DNA of 64,000 bases from Ferribacterium limneticum (GCF_020510565.1 NZ_CP075189.1:372001-436000), one strand, 5' to 3'; positions 17,830-26,294 are shown, counted from the first letter of the stretch. Numbers and translations: made by a program. The notes: generated from the letters alone by a model not told the origin.

Positions 17830-18819
17830 ATGACGATGTTCAAGGGAATTCTGATCGAGAAGGACGACGCCGGTTACCGGGCGTCGGAGCAGGACATCGA
17901 TGAAAGCCAGTTGCCGGAAGGCGATGTGACGGTGCGCGTCGATTACTCGTCGCTCAATTACAAGGACGGCCTGGCGATTACCGGCAAAGGGCCGGTCGTC
18001 CGCAAGTTCCCGATGGTGCCGGGCATCGACATTGCCGGCACGGTCGAAAGCAGCAGCCACGCCGACTACAAGGTCGGCGACCGCGTCGTGCTCAACGGCT
18101 GGGGCGTCGGCGAAACGCACTGGGGTGGGCTGGCCCAGAAGGCGCGGCTCAAGGGTGACTGGCTGGTGCCGCTGCCGGCCGCTTTCAGCGAAAAGCAGGC
18201 CGTTTCCATTGGCACCGCCGGCTACACCGCCATGCTCTGCGTGCTGGCGCTGGAGCAGCAGGGCGTCAAACCGACGGATGGCGAGATCGTCGTCACCGGC
18301 GCGGCAGGCGGCGTCGGCAGCGTGGCGATTGCCGTGCTGGCGAAACTCGGTTACACGGTCGTTGCAGTCAGTGGCCGGCCAGAAGAAACGGATTACCTCA
18401 AGCAGCTCGGCGCGGCCGAAGTGCTCGACCGCAGCCTTTTCTCGGCGCCCGGCAAGCCGCTCGGCAAGGAACGCTGGGCGGGGGCGGTCGATGTCGTTGG
18501 CTCGCACACGCTGGCCAACATCTGCGCGACGACCAAATATCGCGGCGTCGTGACCGCCTGCGGGCTGGCTGGCGGCATGGATTTCCCGTCGTCGGTGGCG
18601 CCCTTCATCCTGCGTGGTGTGACGCTGGTCGGTATCGACAGCGTGATGTGCCCACGGCCGGATCGGCTGGTGGCCTGGCAACGTCTGGGGACTGACCTCG
18701 ATGTCGCCAAGCTCGGTCTGATCACGCACGAAGTCTCGCTGGCCGAAGCCATCCCGACGGCGGCACAGCTCATGGAAGGCAAGGTGCGCGGGCGTGTCGT
18801 CGTGGACGTGAATCGCTGA
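17830..18819 (+). CDS. acuI: AcuI/YhdH-type NADPH-dependent acrylyl-CoA reductase
   Basis: Medium-chain dehydrogenase/reductase of 329 residues without the zinc ligands, matching the AcuI/YhdH family that reduces acrylyl-CoA to propionyl-CoA. Marks are [16 protein letters not shown], the [11 protein letters not shown] segment, [15 protein letters not shown], and the Rossmann motif [22 protein letters not shown]. It follows the MFS gene closely and overlaps the tautomerase gene (TGATG). The name is by family; substrate preference cannot be fixed from sequence. Confidence 0.85.
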   Translation: MTMFKGILIEKDDAGYRASEQDIDESQLPEGDVTVRVDYSSLNYKDGLAITGKGPVVRKFPMVPGIDIAGTVESSSHADYKVGDRVVLNGWGVGETHWGGLAQKARLKGDWLVPLPAAFSEKQAVSIGTAGYTAMLCVLALEQQGVKPTDGEIVVTGAAGGVGSVAIAVLAKLGYTVVAVSGRPEETDYLKQLGAAEVLDRSLFSAPGKPLGKERWAGAVDVVGSHTLANICATTKYRGVVTACGLAGGMDFPSSVAPFILRGVTLVGIDSVMCPRPDRLVAWQRLGTDLDVAKLGLITHEVSLAEAIPTAAQLMEGKVRGRVVVDVNR

Positions 18820-19022
18820 TGCCCTACGTCAATATCAAGATCACCCGCGAAGGGGCAACGCCGGAGCAGAAGGCGCGCCTGATTGCCGGGGCGACGCAAC
18901 TGCTTGTCGATGTGCTGGGCAAGAACCCGAAAACGACGGTCGTCGTCATCGATGAAGTCGATACCGACAACTGGGGCGTCGCCGGCGAGTCGATCACCGT
19001 TCGCCGGGCGCGCGGCGAGTAG
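18819..19022 (+). CDS. 4-oxalocrotonate tautomerase-family protein
   Basis: A 67-residue tautomerase subunit. It begins [29 protein letters not shown]; after Met removal the N-terminal Pro is the catalytic base of the family. The length and the motif VVIDEVDTDNWGVAGESI match the 4-OT/DmpI group, which forms small homo-oligomers and isomerises enol/keto acids. The ATG overlaps the acuI stop (TGATG), so it is translationally coupled. Confidence 0.9.
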   Translation: MPYVNIKITREGATPEQKARLIAGATQLLVDVLGKNPKTTVVVIDEVDTDNWGVAGESITVRRARGE

Positions 19023-19033
19023 GCGAGCACAAT

Positions 19034-19070
19034 CCCACGGTCAACCGGAAAATTTGCCCAAAATTGAAAT
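19034..19070 (-). repeat. 40-bp dispersed element, copy 3 (before OYE gene)
   Basis: CCCACGGTCAACCGG followed by AAAATTTGCCCAAAATTGAAAT fills the gap between the tautomerase and OYE genes and ends one base before the OYE start codon. It occupies the place where a ribosome binding site should be, and no AGGAGG-like sequence is visible there. Confidence 0.85.
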
Positions 19071-19071
19071 C

Positions 19072-20154
19072 ATGAGCCACCTGTTCGAACCCCTCAAACT
19101 GCGCGACATCACCCTCAAGAACCGCATCGGGATCCCGCCGATGTGCCAGTACTCGGCCACCGACGGCATGGCCGGCGAATGGCATTTCATCCATTACGGC
19201 AGCCGCGCCATCGGCGGCGCCGGCCTGATGATCCTCGAAGCGACAGCCGTCACGGCAGCCGGCCGGATCAGCCCGGGCGACCTCGGCCTGTGGAACGACG
19301 AGCAGATCGCGCCGCTGGCCAAAATCGCCCGTCTGGCCCGCGAGCATGGCTGCGTTCCGGCCGTCCAACTTGCCCACGCCGGGCGCAAGGCCAGTGTCGG
19401 GCTGGGCTGGGGCGAACAGCGGACCTTGCGCGCCGATGAAGGCGGCTGGAAGGCGGTCGCCCCGTCGGCGGTATCGTTCGGCGAAGGCTACGCCCAGCCG
19501 CATGAACTGAGCCTCGCCGAGATTGCCGAGATCGTCACGGCCTTCGTCGCCGCCGCCAAGCGGGCCGTCGTCGCCGGCTTCCAGGCCATCGAACTGCACG
19601 CCGCCCACGGCTACTTGCTGCACCAGTTCCTGTCGCCGCTGTCGAACCAGCGCACCGACGCCTATGGTGGCAGTTTCGACAACCGCACCCGCCTGCTGCG
19701 CGAGGTGGTGACGGCCGTGCGCGCCGTGTGGCCGGACAACCTGCCGCTGCTCATCCGCCTGTCGGCCACCGATTGGGTCGAAGGCGGCTGGACGGCCGAC
19801 GAAACGGTCGAGTTGTGCCGCGGCCTCAAGGCACTCGGTGTCGATCTGGCCGATATCTCGACCGCCGGCCTCGTGCCGACAGCGAAGATTCCAGCTGGCC
19901 CAGGCTTCCAGACCGAATTCGCCGCCCGCGTCCGCAACGAAGCCGGCTTGCCGGCTGCTGCCGTCGGTTTGATCACCTCGGCCGTGCAGGCTGACCACAT
20001 CGTGCGCTCCGGTCAGGCCGACATGGTCCTCATCGGCCGCGAAATCCTGCGCAATCCGTACTGGCCCTTGCAGGCGGCGCAGGAGCTGCGGCAGGTCGGC
20101 GTCTGGCCCAATCAGTACCTGCGCGCAGCGCCGAGCGGGTCGGCCGGCCGCTGA
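19072..20154 (+). CDS. NADH:flavin oxidoreductase, Old Yellow Enzyme (YqjM-like)
   Basis: FMN-dependent ene-reductase, 360 residues, TIM barrel. It begins MSHLFEPLKLRDITLKNRIG; C25 in PPMCQYSATDG corresponds to the redox-tuning cysteine of the YqjM class. HAAHGYLLHQFLSPLSNQRTDAYGGS carries the substrate-binding residues and phosphate-binding loops follow (GLITSAVQAD, VLIGREILRNPYWP). It reduces activated C=C bonds. It ends the MFS-acuI-tautomerase group, separated by a copy of the dispersed element that replaces a normal ribosome binding site. Confidence 0.93.
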   Translation: MSHLFEPLKLRDITLKNRIGIPPMCQYSATDGMAGEWHFIHYGSRAIGGAGLMILEATAVTAAGRISPGDLGLWNDEQIAPLAKIARLAREHGCVPAVQLAHAGRKASVGLGWGEQRTLRADEGGWKAVAPSAVSFGEGYAQPHELSLAEIAEIVTAFVAAAKRAVVAGFQAIELHAAHGYLLHQFLSPLSNQRTDAYGGSFDNRTRLLREVVTAVRAVWPDNLPLLIRLSATDWVEGGWTADETVELCRGLKALGVDLADISTAGLVPTAKIPAGPGFQTEFAARVRNEAGLPAAAVGLITSAVQADHIVRSGQADMVLIGREILRNPYWPLQAAQELRQVGVWPNQYLRAAPSGSAGR

Positions 20155-20175
20155 TTTTTCCAGCGTCAAAAAGAC

Positions 20176-20207
20176 AAGGCCCGGTCTCGTCCACCGGGCC
20201 TTGTTGC
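20176..20207 (+). terminator. Rho-independent-like terminator
   Basis: AAGGCCCGGT and ACCGGGCCTT form a 10-bp stem followed by GTTGCGTT. It closes the MFS-to-OYE operon 22 bp after the OYE stop. Confidence 0.75.
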
Positions 20208-20307
20208 GTTGCACAAAAAATTTTTCATTAGTCGGGAACTTTTGCCGCGAGCCTTGTCTTACAGCCTGTTTTGCAAACTAACCCAACCTAAACAGAGGCA
20301 TATAAAA

Positions 20308-20409
20308 ATGGACGAACTCTCTTACGTCGGCATCACTTTCACCGTGGTTATTCTTGGTCTGGCCTGCTTCATGGCCGCCAAACTGGCCTCGAAGACGGCC
20401 TACCACTAA
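20308..20409 (+). CDS. 33-residue single-span membrane peptide
   Basis: A very short gene with its own control signals. ACAGAGG precedes the ATG by a suitable distance. The product begins MDELSYVG, has one strong membrane helix (ITFTVVILGLACFMAAKLA) and ends KTAYH, giving an N-out acidic start and a basic C-terminal flank. Terminators lie on both sides (20176-20207 and 20427-20455), so it is a separate transcription unit. The size recalls accessory subunits of oxidases or transporters, but no match to CydX or CcoQ is evident. Function unknown. Confidence 0.7.
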   Translation: MDELSYVGITFTVVILGLACFMAAKLASKTAYH

Positions 20410-20426
20410 GCCGGTAACGCCCATCT

Positions 20427-20455
20427 GAAAGCCGGGGTTTCCCGGCTTTTTTCAT
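20427..20455 (+). terminator. Rho-independent terminator
   Basis: AAAGCCGGG and CCCGGCTTTTTT form a stem with a T run, 18 bp after the stop of the 33-residue peptide gene. It runs directly into a copy of the dispersed element. Confidence 0.85.
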
Positions 20456-20490
20456 TTTTGGCCAAAATTTCCGGTTGACCGTGGGATTCC
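20452..20490 (+). repeat. 40-bp dispersed element, copy 4
   Basis: TCATTTTTGGCCAAAATTT followed by CCGGTTGACCGTGGGATTC. It lies between the small-peptide terminator and the stop codon of the converging hydrolase gene. Confidence 0.9.
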
Positions 20491-20497
20491 CCCAAAA

Positions 20498-21388
20498 TCA
20501 GCCAATAAACGCCTCGACAATGCGCGCCACCTCGGCCGGCTGATCGTGGTGCAACATGTGGTCGGCCTCTTCGACCCATTCCTCACGAACATTGGCAAAG
20601 CACGTCTGACGCGCTTCCCAGTCGCCCGGCCGCTGGCCGAAATCGCGGATCACCCACGATTCCCGGCCAGCCACCCAGAGCACCGGGCAGGTGATCTGCT
20701 TCCAGATCGCCATCGATTCCTCCAGCCGGAACAAATACGGCGCCGGCGCCTTGTGCCACGGGTCGCCGTTCCAGATGATGCCGTGATGGCGCAAGCCGGC
20801 CCGGTTTTCACCATCGCCGACGCGGGCCAGATGCTTGGCCAGAAACTCGGCGCGCTCGGCCGTCAGAAAGCGGTCGCTGTGCAACAGTCGGCGGGCAAAG
20901 GCCATGCGGTCAGCGTAAGCGTGCATGCGCGGCGGTTTCCTGAGCGAGCCCAGCCACTGCTGGTAACGCTCCGGCGCCATCTCCGGCGTCGTCGGCGCAA
21001 TGCCGAAGCCTTCCAGCGACACCACGCTCTCAACCCGCTCGGGCCGAATCCCGGCATAGAGGCAGGACAAAATGCCACCCATGCTGTGGCCGACCAGCTT
21101 TACCTTGCCGTCCGGTGCGTAGCGGTCGACGATGGCCTCCATGTCGCCCAAGTGCTCGGCGAAGAAATACGGCCGGTTCAGCCACTCCGATTGGCCAAAG
21201 CCACGCCAGTCCGGCGCCACGATATTCCAGTCTTTCGCCAGTTCATCGACAACAAACTGGAACGAGGCCGAAACATCCATCCAGCCATGCAGCAGAAAGA
21301 GCATCGGCGCATCGGGACTGCCCCAGCGCCGGATGTGCAGGCGGACATCGGGCAGATCGAGAAATTCGGAGCGTGAAGGTTTCATCAT
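20498..21388 (-). CDS. Alpha/beta hydrolase
   Basis: A 296-residue alpha/beta-fold hydrolase. Visible marks are the oxyanion motif LLHGWMDVSASFQ, the DWRGFGQSEW segment, nucleophile elbow GHSMGG (Ser), an acidic residue region after VLWVAG, and a final His in EEADHMLHHDQPAEVA. The start MMKPSRSEFLDLPDVRLHIRRWG is chosen at 21388; longer in-frame sequence up to 21472 looks non-coding. The ribosome binding site is weak. The ester or C-C substrate is unknown. To its right lies a foreign-looking insert. Confidence 0.88.
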   Translation of the reverse strand: MMKPSRSEFLDLPDVRLHIRRWGSPDAPMLFLLHGWMDVSASFQFVVDELAKDWNIVAPDWRGFGQSEWLNRPYFFAEHLGDMEAIVDRYAPDGKVKLVGHSMGGILSCLYAGIRPERVESVVSLEGFGIAPTTPEMAPERYQQWLGSLRKPPRMHAYADRMAFARRLLHSDRFLTAERAEFLAKHLARVGDGENRAGLRHHGIIWNGDPWHKAPAPYLFRLEESMAIWKQITCPVLWVAGRESWVIRDFGQRPGDWEARQTCFANVREEWVEEADHMLHHDQPAEVARIVEAFIG

Positions 21389-21773
21389 GGTTCGGCACGG
21401 CTGGCGGCATGAAGCGGCGCAAGCCTGCACTGGCAGTTGGGGATGGACCATTTTGACACGCTTTGACGGCATCCCGTTCGCCTTGCATCGAGCGTTAACA
21501 TGGCTTCCGCTGGAGAGATCAATGTCCTAAAGGCCTGAGCCTTGGTTACCCGCCTACTCATTGAAACTTTCCAGCACGCTTCGGTTGGGCAGTCCGGCGG
21601 TGGCCATATTTCGCCGCTCTTCGCTACAACGCTTCGACCGACTCGGTGCTGATCCTCGAGGTAAATCCGAGCCATCACCCATGGGGCTGAATGCCCGTTG
21701 CTACCTTAATCCGCATACGTTCTGTAGTAACGAAATTATGTTCTCAGCTAAGAGAAACGTTGTCATCCGGCCT
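21389..21773. other. Gene-free junction with degraded sequence
   Basis: A 385-bp stretch between the hydrolase and the orphan gene. No supported gene is seen. A 97-codon open frame on the minus strand (21385-21678) has no ribosome binding site, no recognisable domain and a sequence of mixed composition, and may be the remnant of a lost gene. G+C falls from left to right, which marks the edge of an insert. Confidence 0.5.
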
Positions 21774-23543
21774 TTATGCCGCTATGGCGTCCTCTATCAA
21801 TCGAGCGCTTGTTAGTAAGTCATTAGCCAGTTGATCGTATAGCGTGTCTATTGCGCCTCCCCACCCTGAAGCGGTCGCAGTCACATCAATACCAAACACT
21901 CCCGCACTGGACGCAATTTTCACTTGCCGCTCGTTGCCTGGAGTGTGCGCCTGACAAACACGTAATCCATTGAGTGCAAATAGTGTCCGCAACTCTGGCA
22001 ACTCGCTCTTTGGGTCCCATTGTGGCACGACAGCATCAGCATCTTCGGCCAATGCATGGCCTTGCTCTTTCGAAATCATTGCCAACTGACAAATACAGGC
22101 GAGCAGCTTGAGAGATGCAAAATCTTTAATCAGATCCTTCGGGATACCCAATTGTCGGGCTATCGCCCTCATCGGCGCAGGCTTGAGTAACTCAAGGAGT
22201 TTAAACATGCTAACTGCCCGGTCAAGGAACTGTTCCTGAGTTGCCGTCAATGGTGCAACGGCGAAAAGAGATCGCATTACCTCGAACGACCACCACCCTC
22301 TATAGGCAGCCTCTTCAGTCGATAAGACGCCAATATCTTCCTGTGTATAGTTCATTCCAATTTGCTCTGACAGATACGTAAGACTTGCCGTCAACGACAA
22401 ATACGCGTCCAGAACATCCTTCGCCCGAGTGGCAATATTCCGATTGCCATAGGTCGCTTGATCATGCTCAACGGCAGATTCCGGAACGGAGAAACGGTGC
22501 CAATGCGAAATGACATGAGGGGGGCATCCCTCATGAAACTTTTTCAACTCAATTCGAATGTGATTTCGTCCAACGCGATATGTTCTGTCGGTTCCCCACC
22601 AACCACCGTAGCTAACACCTCCAGATTCGGGGTGAATCGAAAACTCTGGGTGAGCCTCATATTCCTGCAAAACCTCGTCGCGGATGTGACCATAGACCCA
22701 CTTGGATGCTGCCCGTGGATAGTTCATGGGCTCTGTATCGTCGGGCCATATCAACTCCGGTTCAGTCGCGTCGGTCACTGGTCGAGACTGCGGAATTAGG
22801 ATCAAACGAGCCCCCCACACGCGAGACATTTGAGGTGCATTGGAATGATATGAGCCATCCAGCACCGCCATGCCAAGCAAACGTCCCGGCAATTCAAATT
22901 CGTCTCCTTCTCTGCCATTCAGGATGGTAGAGAAAGAGTCGTCGTCCGAGGAAAAGCGTTCTTCGTAATAAACAGCTACAGCGGCGCAGTTCTTCAGATG
23001 ACAATAGTCTTCGAGGTATTCGCGGCGAATCGTAATCAAGCCCTGTTGATCGTCTTTCTTGTCGCTGTGGTTTACATGTGATTTCACACGAAGAACGTCG
23101 TATACCGGGCCTCGCGGATCGTCCCAGCACACAGTCCCGTCATTCAGATGGCGAGGTGTCAACCCGTATGTCATCAACAAAACATTGTCTGGAAGAATCA
23201 CCTCCCTGTCATGTATGTTCCACGAGTTGATAATCGTCTGAAAACGCTCTTTCTTGCCCTTGCGTCCATCGATCCAGAAGCTTGTGTCGTAGATTTGGCC
23301 TTCATCTACACAAGGGCGTGGCCCCCATGATCGGACCTCGTAACCGATGCCGCCGGGAGAATGAAGTACCTCATCAACAACCTCCAGCGGAATCAGAGCA
23401 GTGCGAATAAGACGGAGCCCCTTGTAGCCATTCTGAGGAGCCTCATTGAATTCTGCGATGACAACATGATCTGATGCCCCGTTGTCGTATGGCTCTCGTA
23501 AATGCTCTACCGCCTTGGGCCAATAGTTGTGAAGATCGATCAT
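21774..23543 (-). CDS. Large orphan protein of unknown function
   Basis: A 589-residue soluble protein I do not recognise. No signal peptide or membrane helix. The N-terminal half (1-330) is rich in beta strands and aromatic residues and holds GGWWGTDRTYRVGRNHIRI; the C-terminal part (about 370-560) is helical, with GWWSFEVMRSLF and RAIARQLGIPKDLIKDFASLK. No nuclease, ATPase, methylase or protease motif is visible. G+C is visibly lower and codons such as ATA, AGA and TTA-type are more frequent than in the neighbours, so it is probably acquired. It stands alone between a hydrolase and an ArsR-type gene, with a 7-bp dyad upstream at 23578-23599. Confidence 0.8.
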   Translation of the reverse strand: MIDLHNYWPKAVEHLREPYDNGASDHVVIAEFNEAPQNGYKGLRLIRTALIPLEVVDEVLHSPGGIGYEVRSWGPRPCVDEGQIYDTSFWIDGRKGKKERFQTIINSWNIHDREVILPDNVLLMTYGLTPRHLNDGTVCWDDPRGPVYDVLRVKSHVNHSDKKDDQQGLITIRREYLEDYCHLKNCAAVAVYYEERFSSDDDSFSTILNGREGDEFELPGRLLGMAVLDGSYHSNAPQMSRVWGARLILIPQSRPVTDATEPELIWPDDTEPMNYPRAASKWVYGHIRDEVLQEYEAHPEFSIHPESGGVSYGGWWGTDRTYRVGRNHIRIELKKFHEGCPPHVISHWHRFSVPESAVEHDQATYGNRNIATRAKDVLDAYLSLTASLTYLSEQIGMNYTQEDIGVLSTEEAAYRGWWSFEVMRSLFAVAPLTATQEQFLDRAVSMFKLLELLKPAPMRAIARQLGIPKDLIKDFASLKLLACICQLAMISKEQGHALAEDADAVVPQWDPKSELPELRTLFALNGLRVCQAHTPGNERQVKIASSAGVFGIDVTATASGWGGAIDTLYDQLANDLLTSARLIEDAIAA

Positions 23544-23577
23544 GTCAATCCACTCTGTCTGTGTTTAGTTGGTTGCA

Positions 23578-23599
23578 GATGCTATCAGTATCTAGCATC
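23578..23599. promoter_or_regulatory. Dyad upstream of the orphan gene
   Basis: GATGCTA and TAGCATC are perfect 7-bp arms around an 8-base spacer, 35 bp before the orphan gene start. It could be an operator or a transcript hairpin. Confidence 0.45.
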
Positions 23600-23699
23600 C
23601 CCAGATTTTCTGGATACTGGGGCACAAGGCGTTTCTATCTCGACTTGAATTGCGAAAGTCTCAACATAAGTTGCGGACGAGAGATTTTCGATAAAAATA

Positions 23700-23738
23700 T
23701 TGACAGAACATATCGACGTAACTAAGATCGTCGATATG
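23700..23738 (+). promoter_or_regulatory. Consensus promoter and operator on the ArsR start codon
   Basis: TTGACA (23700-23705), a 17-base spacer and TAAGAT (23723-23728) make a near-consensus sigma-70 promoter. Inside it CATATCGAC (23709-23717) and GTCGATATG (23730-23738) form a perfect 9-bp dyad whose right arm ends on the ATG at 23736. Transcription would start at or next to the A of the ATG, so the mRNA is predicted to be leaderless, and a bound repressor would cover the -10 element. Confidence 0.7.
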
Positions 23739-24047
23739 AAAAACGACTACACCCAATCCATCCCGGCCGAATGGCAGGCGATGTCCCGGATTTTCGTGGC
23801 GCTCGGCGATGAGCATCGGCAGCGCATCCTGCTGCTTTTTGAGCCGGGTGAGCGGCTCAATGTCGGGCACATTGCCGAGGTGTCGACGCTGGCCCGGTCG
23901 ACCGTCTCGCACCATCTGAAAATCCTCCACGAGTCCGGCGTGCTGGCTTCCGAGAAGATCGGCAAGGAAGTCTGGTTCTGGATCAACCGCGATTCGCTGG
24001 AAACGACGTTCACCAACGTCCTGAATTACCTCAAGGAAAATTCCTGA
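23736..24047 (+). CDS. ArsR-family winged-helix regulator
   Basis: A 103-residue HTH protein. The core MSRIFVALGDEHRQRILLLF and the recognition region STLARSTVSHHLKILHESGVLASEK are typical of ArsR/SmtB repressors, with a winged end (GKEVWFWINR). No clear cysteine metal site is seen, so the signal may not be a metal. ATG at 23736 coincides with the predicted transcription start and operator; a TTG at 23700 would place the coding start on the -35 box. It overlaps the next gene (TGATG), so it likely controls the acyltransferase/synthetase operon and itself. Confidence 0.85.
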   Translation: MKNDYTQSIPAEWQAMSRIFVALGDEHRQRILLLFEPGERLNVGHIAEVSTLARSTVSHHLKILHESGVLASEKIGKEVWFWINRDSLETTFTNVLNYLKENS

Positions 24048-26188
24048 TGCGCACATTGTTGCGGCCGCTGTTGCGCGGCTTGGCCCGGTTGTTTTTTCGC
24101 GTCGAAGTTTCGGCGCAACAGGCCAATTTCAATCATGAGCGACTGCTCATTGTCGCCAATCACCAGTCCTTTCTCGATGGTCTGCTGATCGGGCTCTTTC
24201 TCCCCGTCGACCCGGTTTTCGTTGTCCATACGACCATCGCCGAGAGCTTCTTCTTCCGCATCCTGCTCTCGCAGGTCGATTATCTGGCCGTCGATCCGAC
24301 CAGCCCGATGGCCATGAAGAAGGTCATCCGCCTGATCGAATCCGGGCGGCCGGTGGTCATCTTCCCGGAAGGGCGGATCACGCTGACCGGCTCGCTCATG
24401 AAGGTCTATGACGGCCCGGCCTTCGTCGCCGCCAAGACCGGGGCGACAGTGGTGCCGGTGCGTCTCGATGGCGCTTCGCGCAGCTATTTCTCGCGCCTGT
24501 CGGGCAAGCATCCGCGGACGCTGTTCCCGAAAATCCGCCTGAGCATTCTGGCCGAGCGCCATTTTCCGATGCCGGAAGGCGCCACCGCCAAGCTGCGTCG
24601 CCGCAAGTCGGGCGAAGCGATGCGCCGATTGATGCAGGAAATGATCTTCGCCTCGCGTCCGCAGCAGACGCTGTTCTCGGCGCTGTGCGACGCCGCCGAC
24701 ATCTACGGCCGCGGCCGTCGCCTGCTCGAAGACGTCAAGCAGATCGAGTATTCGTACAACGACCTGTTCAAGATGGCGCTCATGCTCGGTCGCCAGATCG
24801 AGCGCATTTCGCAGCCCGGCGAGAAGGTCGGCCTGTTGCTGCCCAACCTTGTGCCGACAATTGGCCTGATTTTCGGGTTGACCGCAAGAAAGCGCATCCC
24901 GGCCATGCTCAACTATTCGGCCGGCACCGACGCCATGCAGGCGGCCGTCGATGCGGCGCAAATCCGCACGGTGGTCACCTCGCGCGCCTTCGTCGAGCAG
25001 GCCAAGCTGGGCGATAAGCTGGCCGGGCTGAAGGGCGTGCAACTCGTCTATCTCGAAGACGTCCGCGAAAAGATTGGTCTGGGCGACAAGCTCTGGCTGA
25101 TGGCCTACGCGCTGCATTTTCCGCGCGCCTTCGAGCTGCCGGCCTCGCCGGAAGATGCTGCCGTCGTGCTCTTCACATCGGGTTCGGAAGGCAAGCCGAA
25201 AGGCGTCGTGCTGCCGCACCGCGCCATCCTCGCCAACGTCGCGCAGATCTGCTCGGTCATCGACTTCTCGGTTCATGACAAGGTGCTCAATGCGCTGCCC
25301 ATCTTCCATTCCTTCGGCCTGACCGCCGGCGCGCTGCTGCCGGTGCTGAGCGGCGCCAGCCTCTTCCTCTACCCGTCGCCGCTGCATTACCGGGTGATTC
25401 CGGAATTGGCCTACGACCGTGGCTGCACGGTGCTTTTCGGCACCTCGACCTTCCTCGCCAACTACGCCAAGTTTGCCAATCCCTACGATTTCTACCGCCT
25501 GCGCTACGTCGTGGCCGGAGCCGAGAAGCTGTCGGAATCGGTGCGCAGCCAGTGGTTCGAGAAATTCGGCCTGCGCATTTTCGAAGGCTACGGCGCGACC
25601 GAAACGGCGCCGGTGCTCGCCGTCAATACGCCGATGGCCTACCGCACGGGCACCGTCGGCAACCTGCTGCCGGGCGTCGAACACAAGCTGGTGCCGGTCC
25701 CCGGCATTGCTGGCGGCGGCATCCTGCATGTGCGTGGCCCGAACGTCATGGCCGGCTACCTCAAGGCCGACAACCCTGGCGTGCTGCAACCGCCGGTGTC
25801 GGACATCGGTGACGGCTGGTACGAAACCGGCGACGTGGTTGAAGTGGACGAAGACGGCTTCGTGAAAATCGTCGGCCGCGTCAAACGCTTCGCCAAGATC
25901 GCCGGCGAAATGGTCAGCCTCGAAGTCGTCGAAAAACTCGCCACCGCCACTTCGCCGGCGCTGCCCCACGCCGCCTCGAGCCAGCCCGATCCGGCCAAGG
26001 GCGAGGCGCTGGTGTTGTTCACCACCGACGGCGAACTGACCCGCGAACTGCTCGCCGCCAAGGCCCGCGAAACAGGCGTCCCTGAACTTGCTGTGCCGCG
26101 CAAGATCCACAAGGTCGAGTCGCTGCCGCTGCTCGGCGCCGGCAAGGTCGATTACGTCACGCTGAAACGGCTGGCGGAGGCGGTATGA
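24047..26188 (+). CDS. aas: Fused acyltransferase and acyl-ACP synthetase (Aas-like)
   Basis: A 713-residue two-domain protein like E. coli Aas, which activates free fatty acids on ACP and re-acylates lysophospholipid. The PlsC-type acyltransferase (about 1-200) has NHQSFLDG and VVIFPEGRIT. The AMP-forming synthetase (about 230-700) has LFTSGSEGKPKGVVLPHRA, YGATETAPVLAVN and WYETGDVVEVDEDGFVKIVGR. It is coupled to the ArsR-type gene by a TGATG overlap. A second lipid gene follows after a 106-bp gap that holds a dispersed element. The name rests on domain order; substrate is inferred. Confidence 0.88.
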   Translation: MRTLLRPLLRGLARLFFRVEVSAQQANFNHERLLIVANHQSFLDGLLIGLFLPVDPVFVVHTTIAESFFFRILLSQVDYLAVDPTSPMAMKKVIRLIESGRPVVIFPEGRITLTGSLMKVYDGPAFVAAKTGATVVPVRLDGASRSYFSRLSGKHPRTLFPKIRLSILAERHFPMPEGATAKLRRRKSGEAMRRLMQEMIFASRPQQTLFSALCDAADIYGRGRRLLEDVKQIEYSYNDLFKMALMLGRQIERISQPGEKVGLLLPNLVPTIGLIFGLTARKRIPAMLNYSAGTDAMQAAVDAAQIRTVVTSRAFVEQAKLGDKLAGLKGVQLVYLEDVREKIGLGDKLWLMAYALHFPRAFELPASPEDAAVVLFTSGSEGKPKGVVLPHRAILANVAQICSVIDFSVHDKVLNALPIFHSFGLTAGALLPVLSGASLFLYPSPLHYRVIPELAYDRGCTVLFGTSTFLANYAKFANPYDFYRLRYVVAGAEKLSESVRSQWFEKFGLRIFEGYGATETAPVLAVNTPMAYRTGTVGNLLPGVEHKLVPVPGIAGGGILHVRGPNVMAGYLKADNPGVLQPPVSDIGDGWYETGDVVEVDEDGFVKIVGRVKRFAKIAGEMVSLEVVEKLATATSPALPHAASSQPDPAKGEALVLFTTDGELTRELLAAKARETGVPELAVPRKIHKVESLPLLGAGKVDYVTLKRLAEAV

Positions 26189-26204
26189 ACTCGAATAATT
26201 GCAT

Positions 26205-26242
26205 TTCCACGGTCAACCGGAATTTTTGCCCAAAAATGAAAT
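26205..26242 (-). repeat. 40-bp dispersed element, copy 5
   Basis: TTTCCACGGTCAACCGG followed by an A/T-rich block with GCCCAAAAATGAAATC, in the gap between the two lipid-metabolism genes. Confidence 0.88.
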
Positions 26243-26294
26243 CCTTTCCTTCTACGGCTGTTCTGGTCAGTCATATTCTTGCTGCGAGCCACGC

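Noticed and set aside
21389-21773. Integron attC site or transposon end beside the orphan gene
   Set aside because: No pair of matching core sites, inverted termini or integrase fragment could be shown.
24860-24886. Partial match to the dispersed element (TTGGCC, GGGTTGACCG) in the aas gene
   Set aside because: The encoded GLIFGLTARKRIPAMLNY is what the family normally has, and the G+C-rich end of the element is not preserved.
24026-26110. Long open frame opposite the Aas-like gene
   Set aside because: Antisense shadow; its composition is an artefact of the coding strand.
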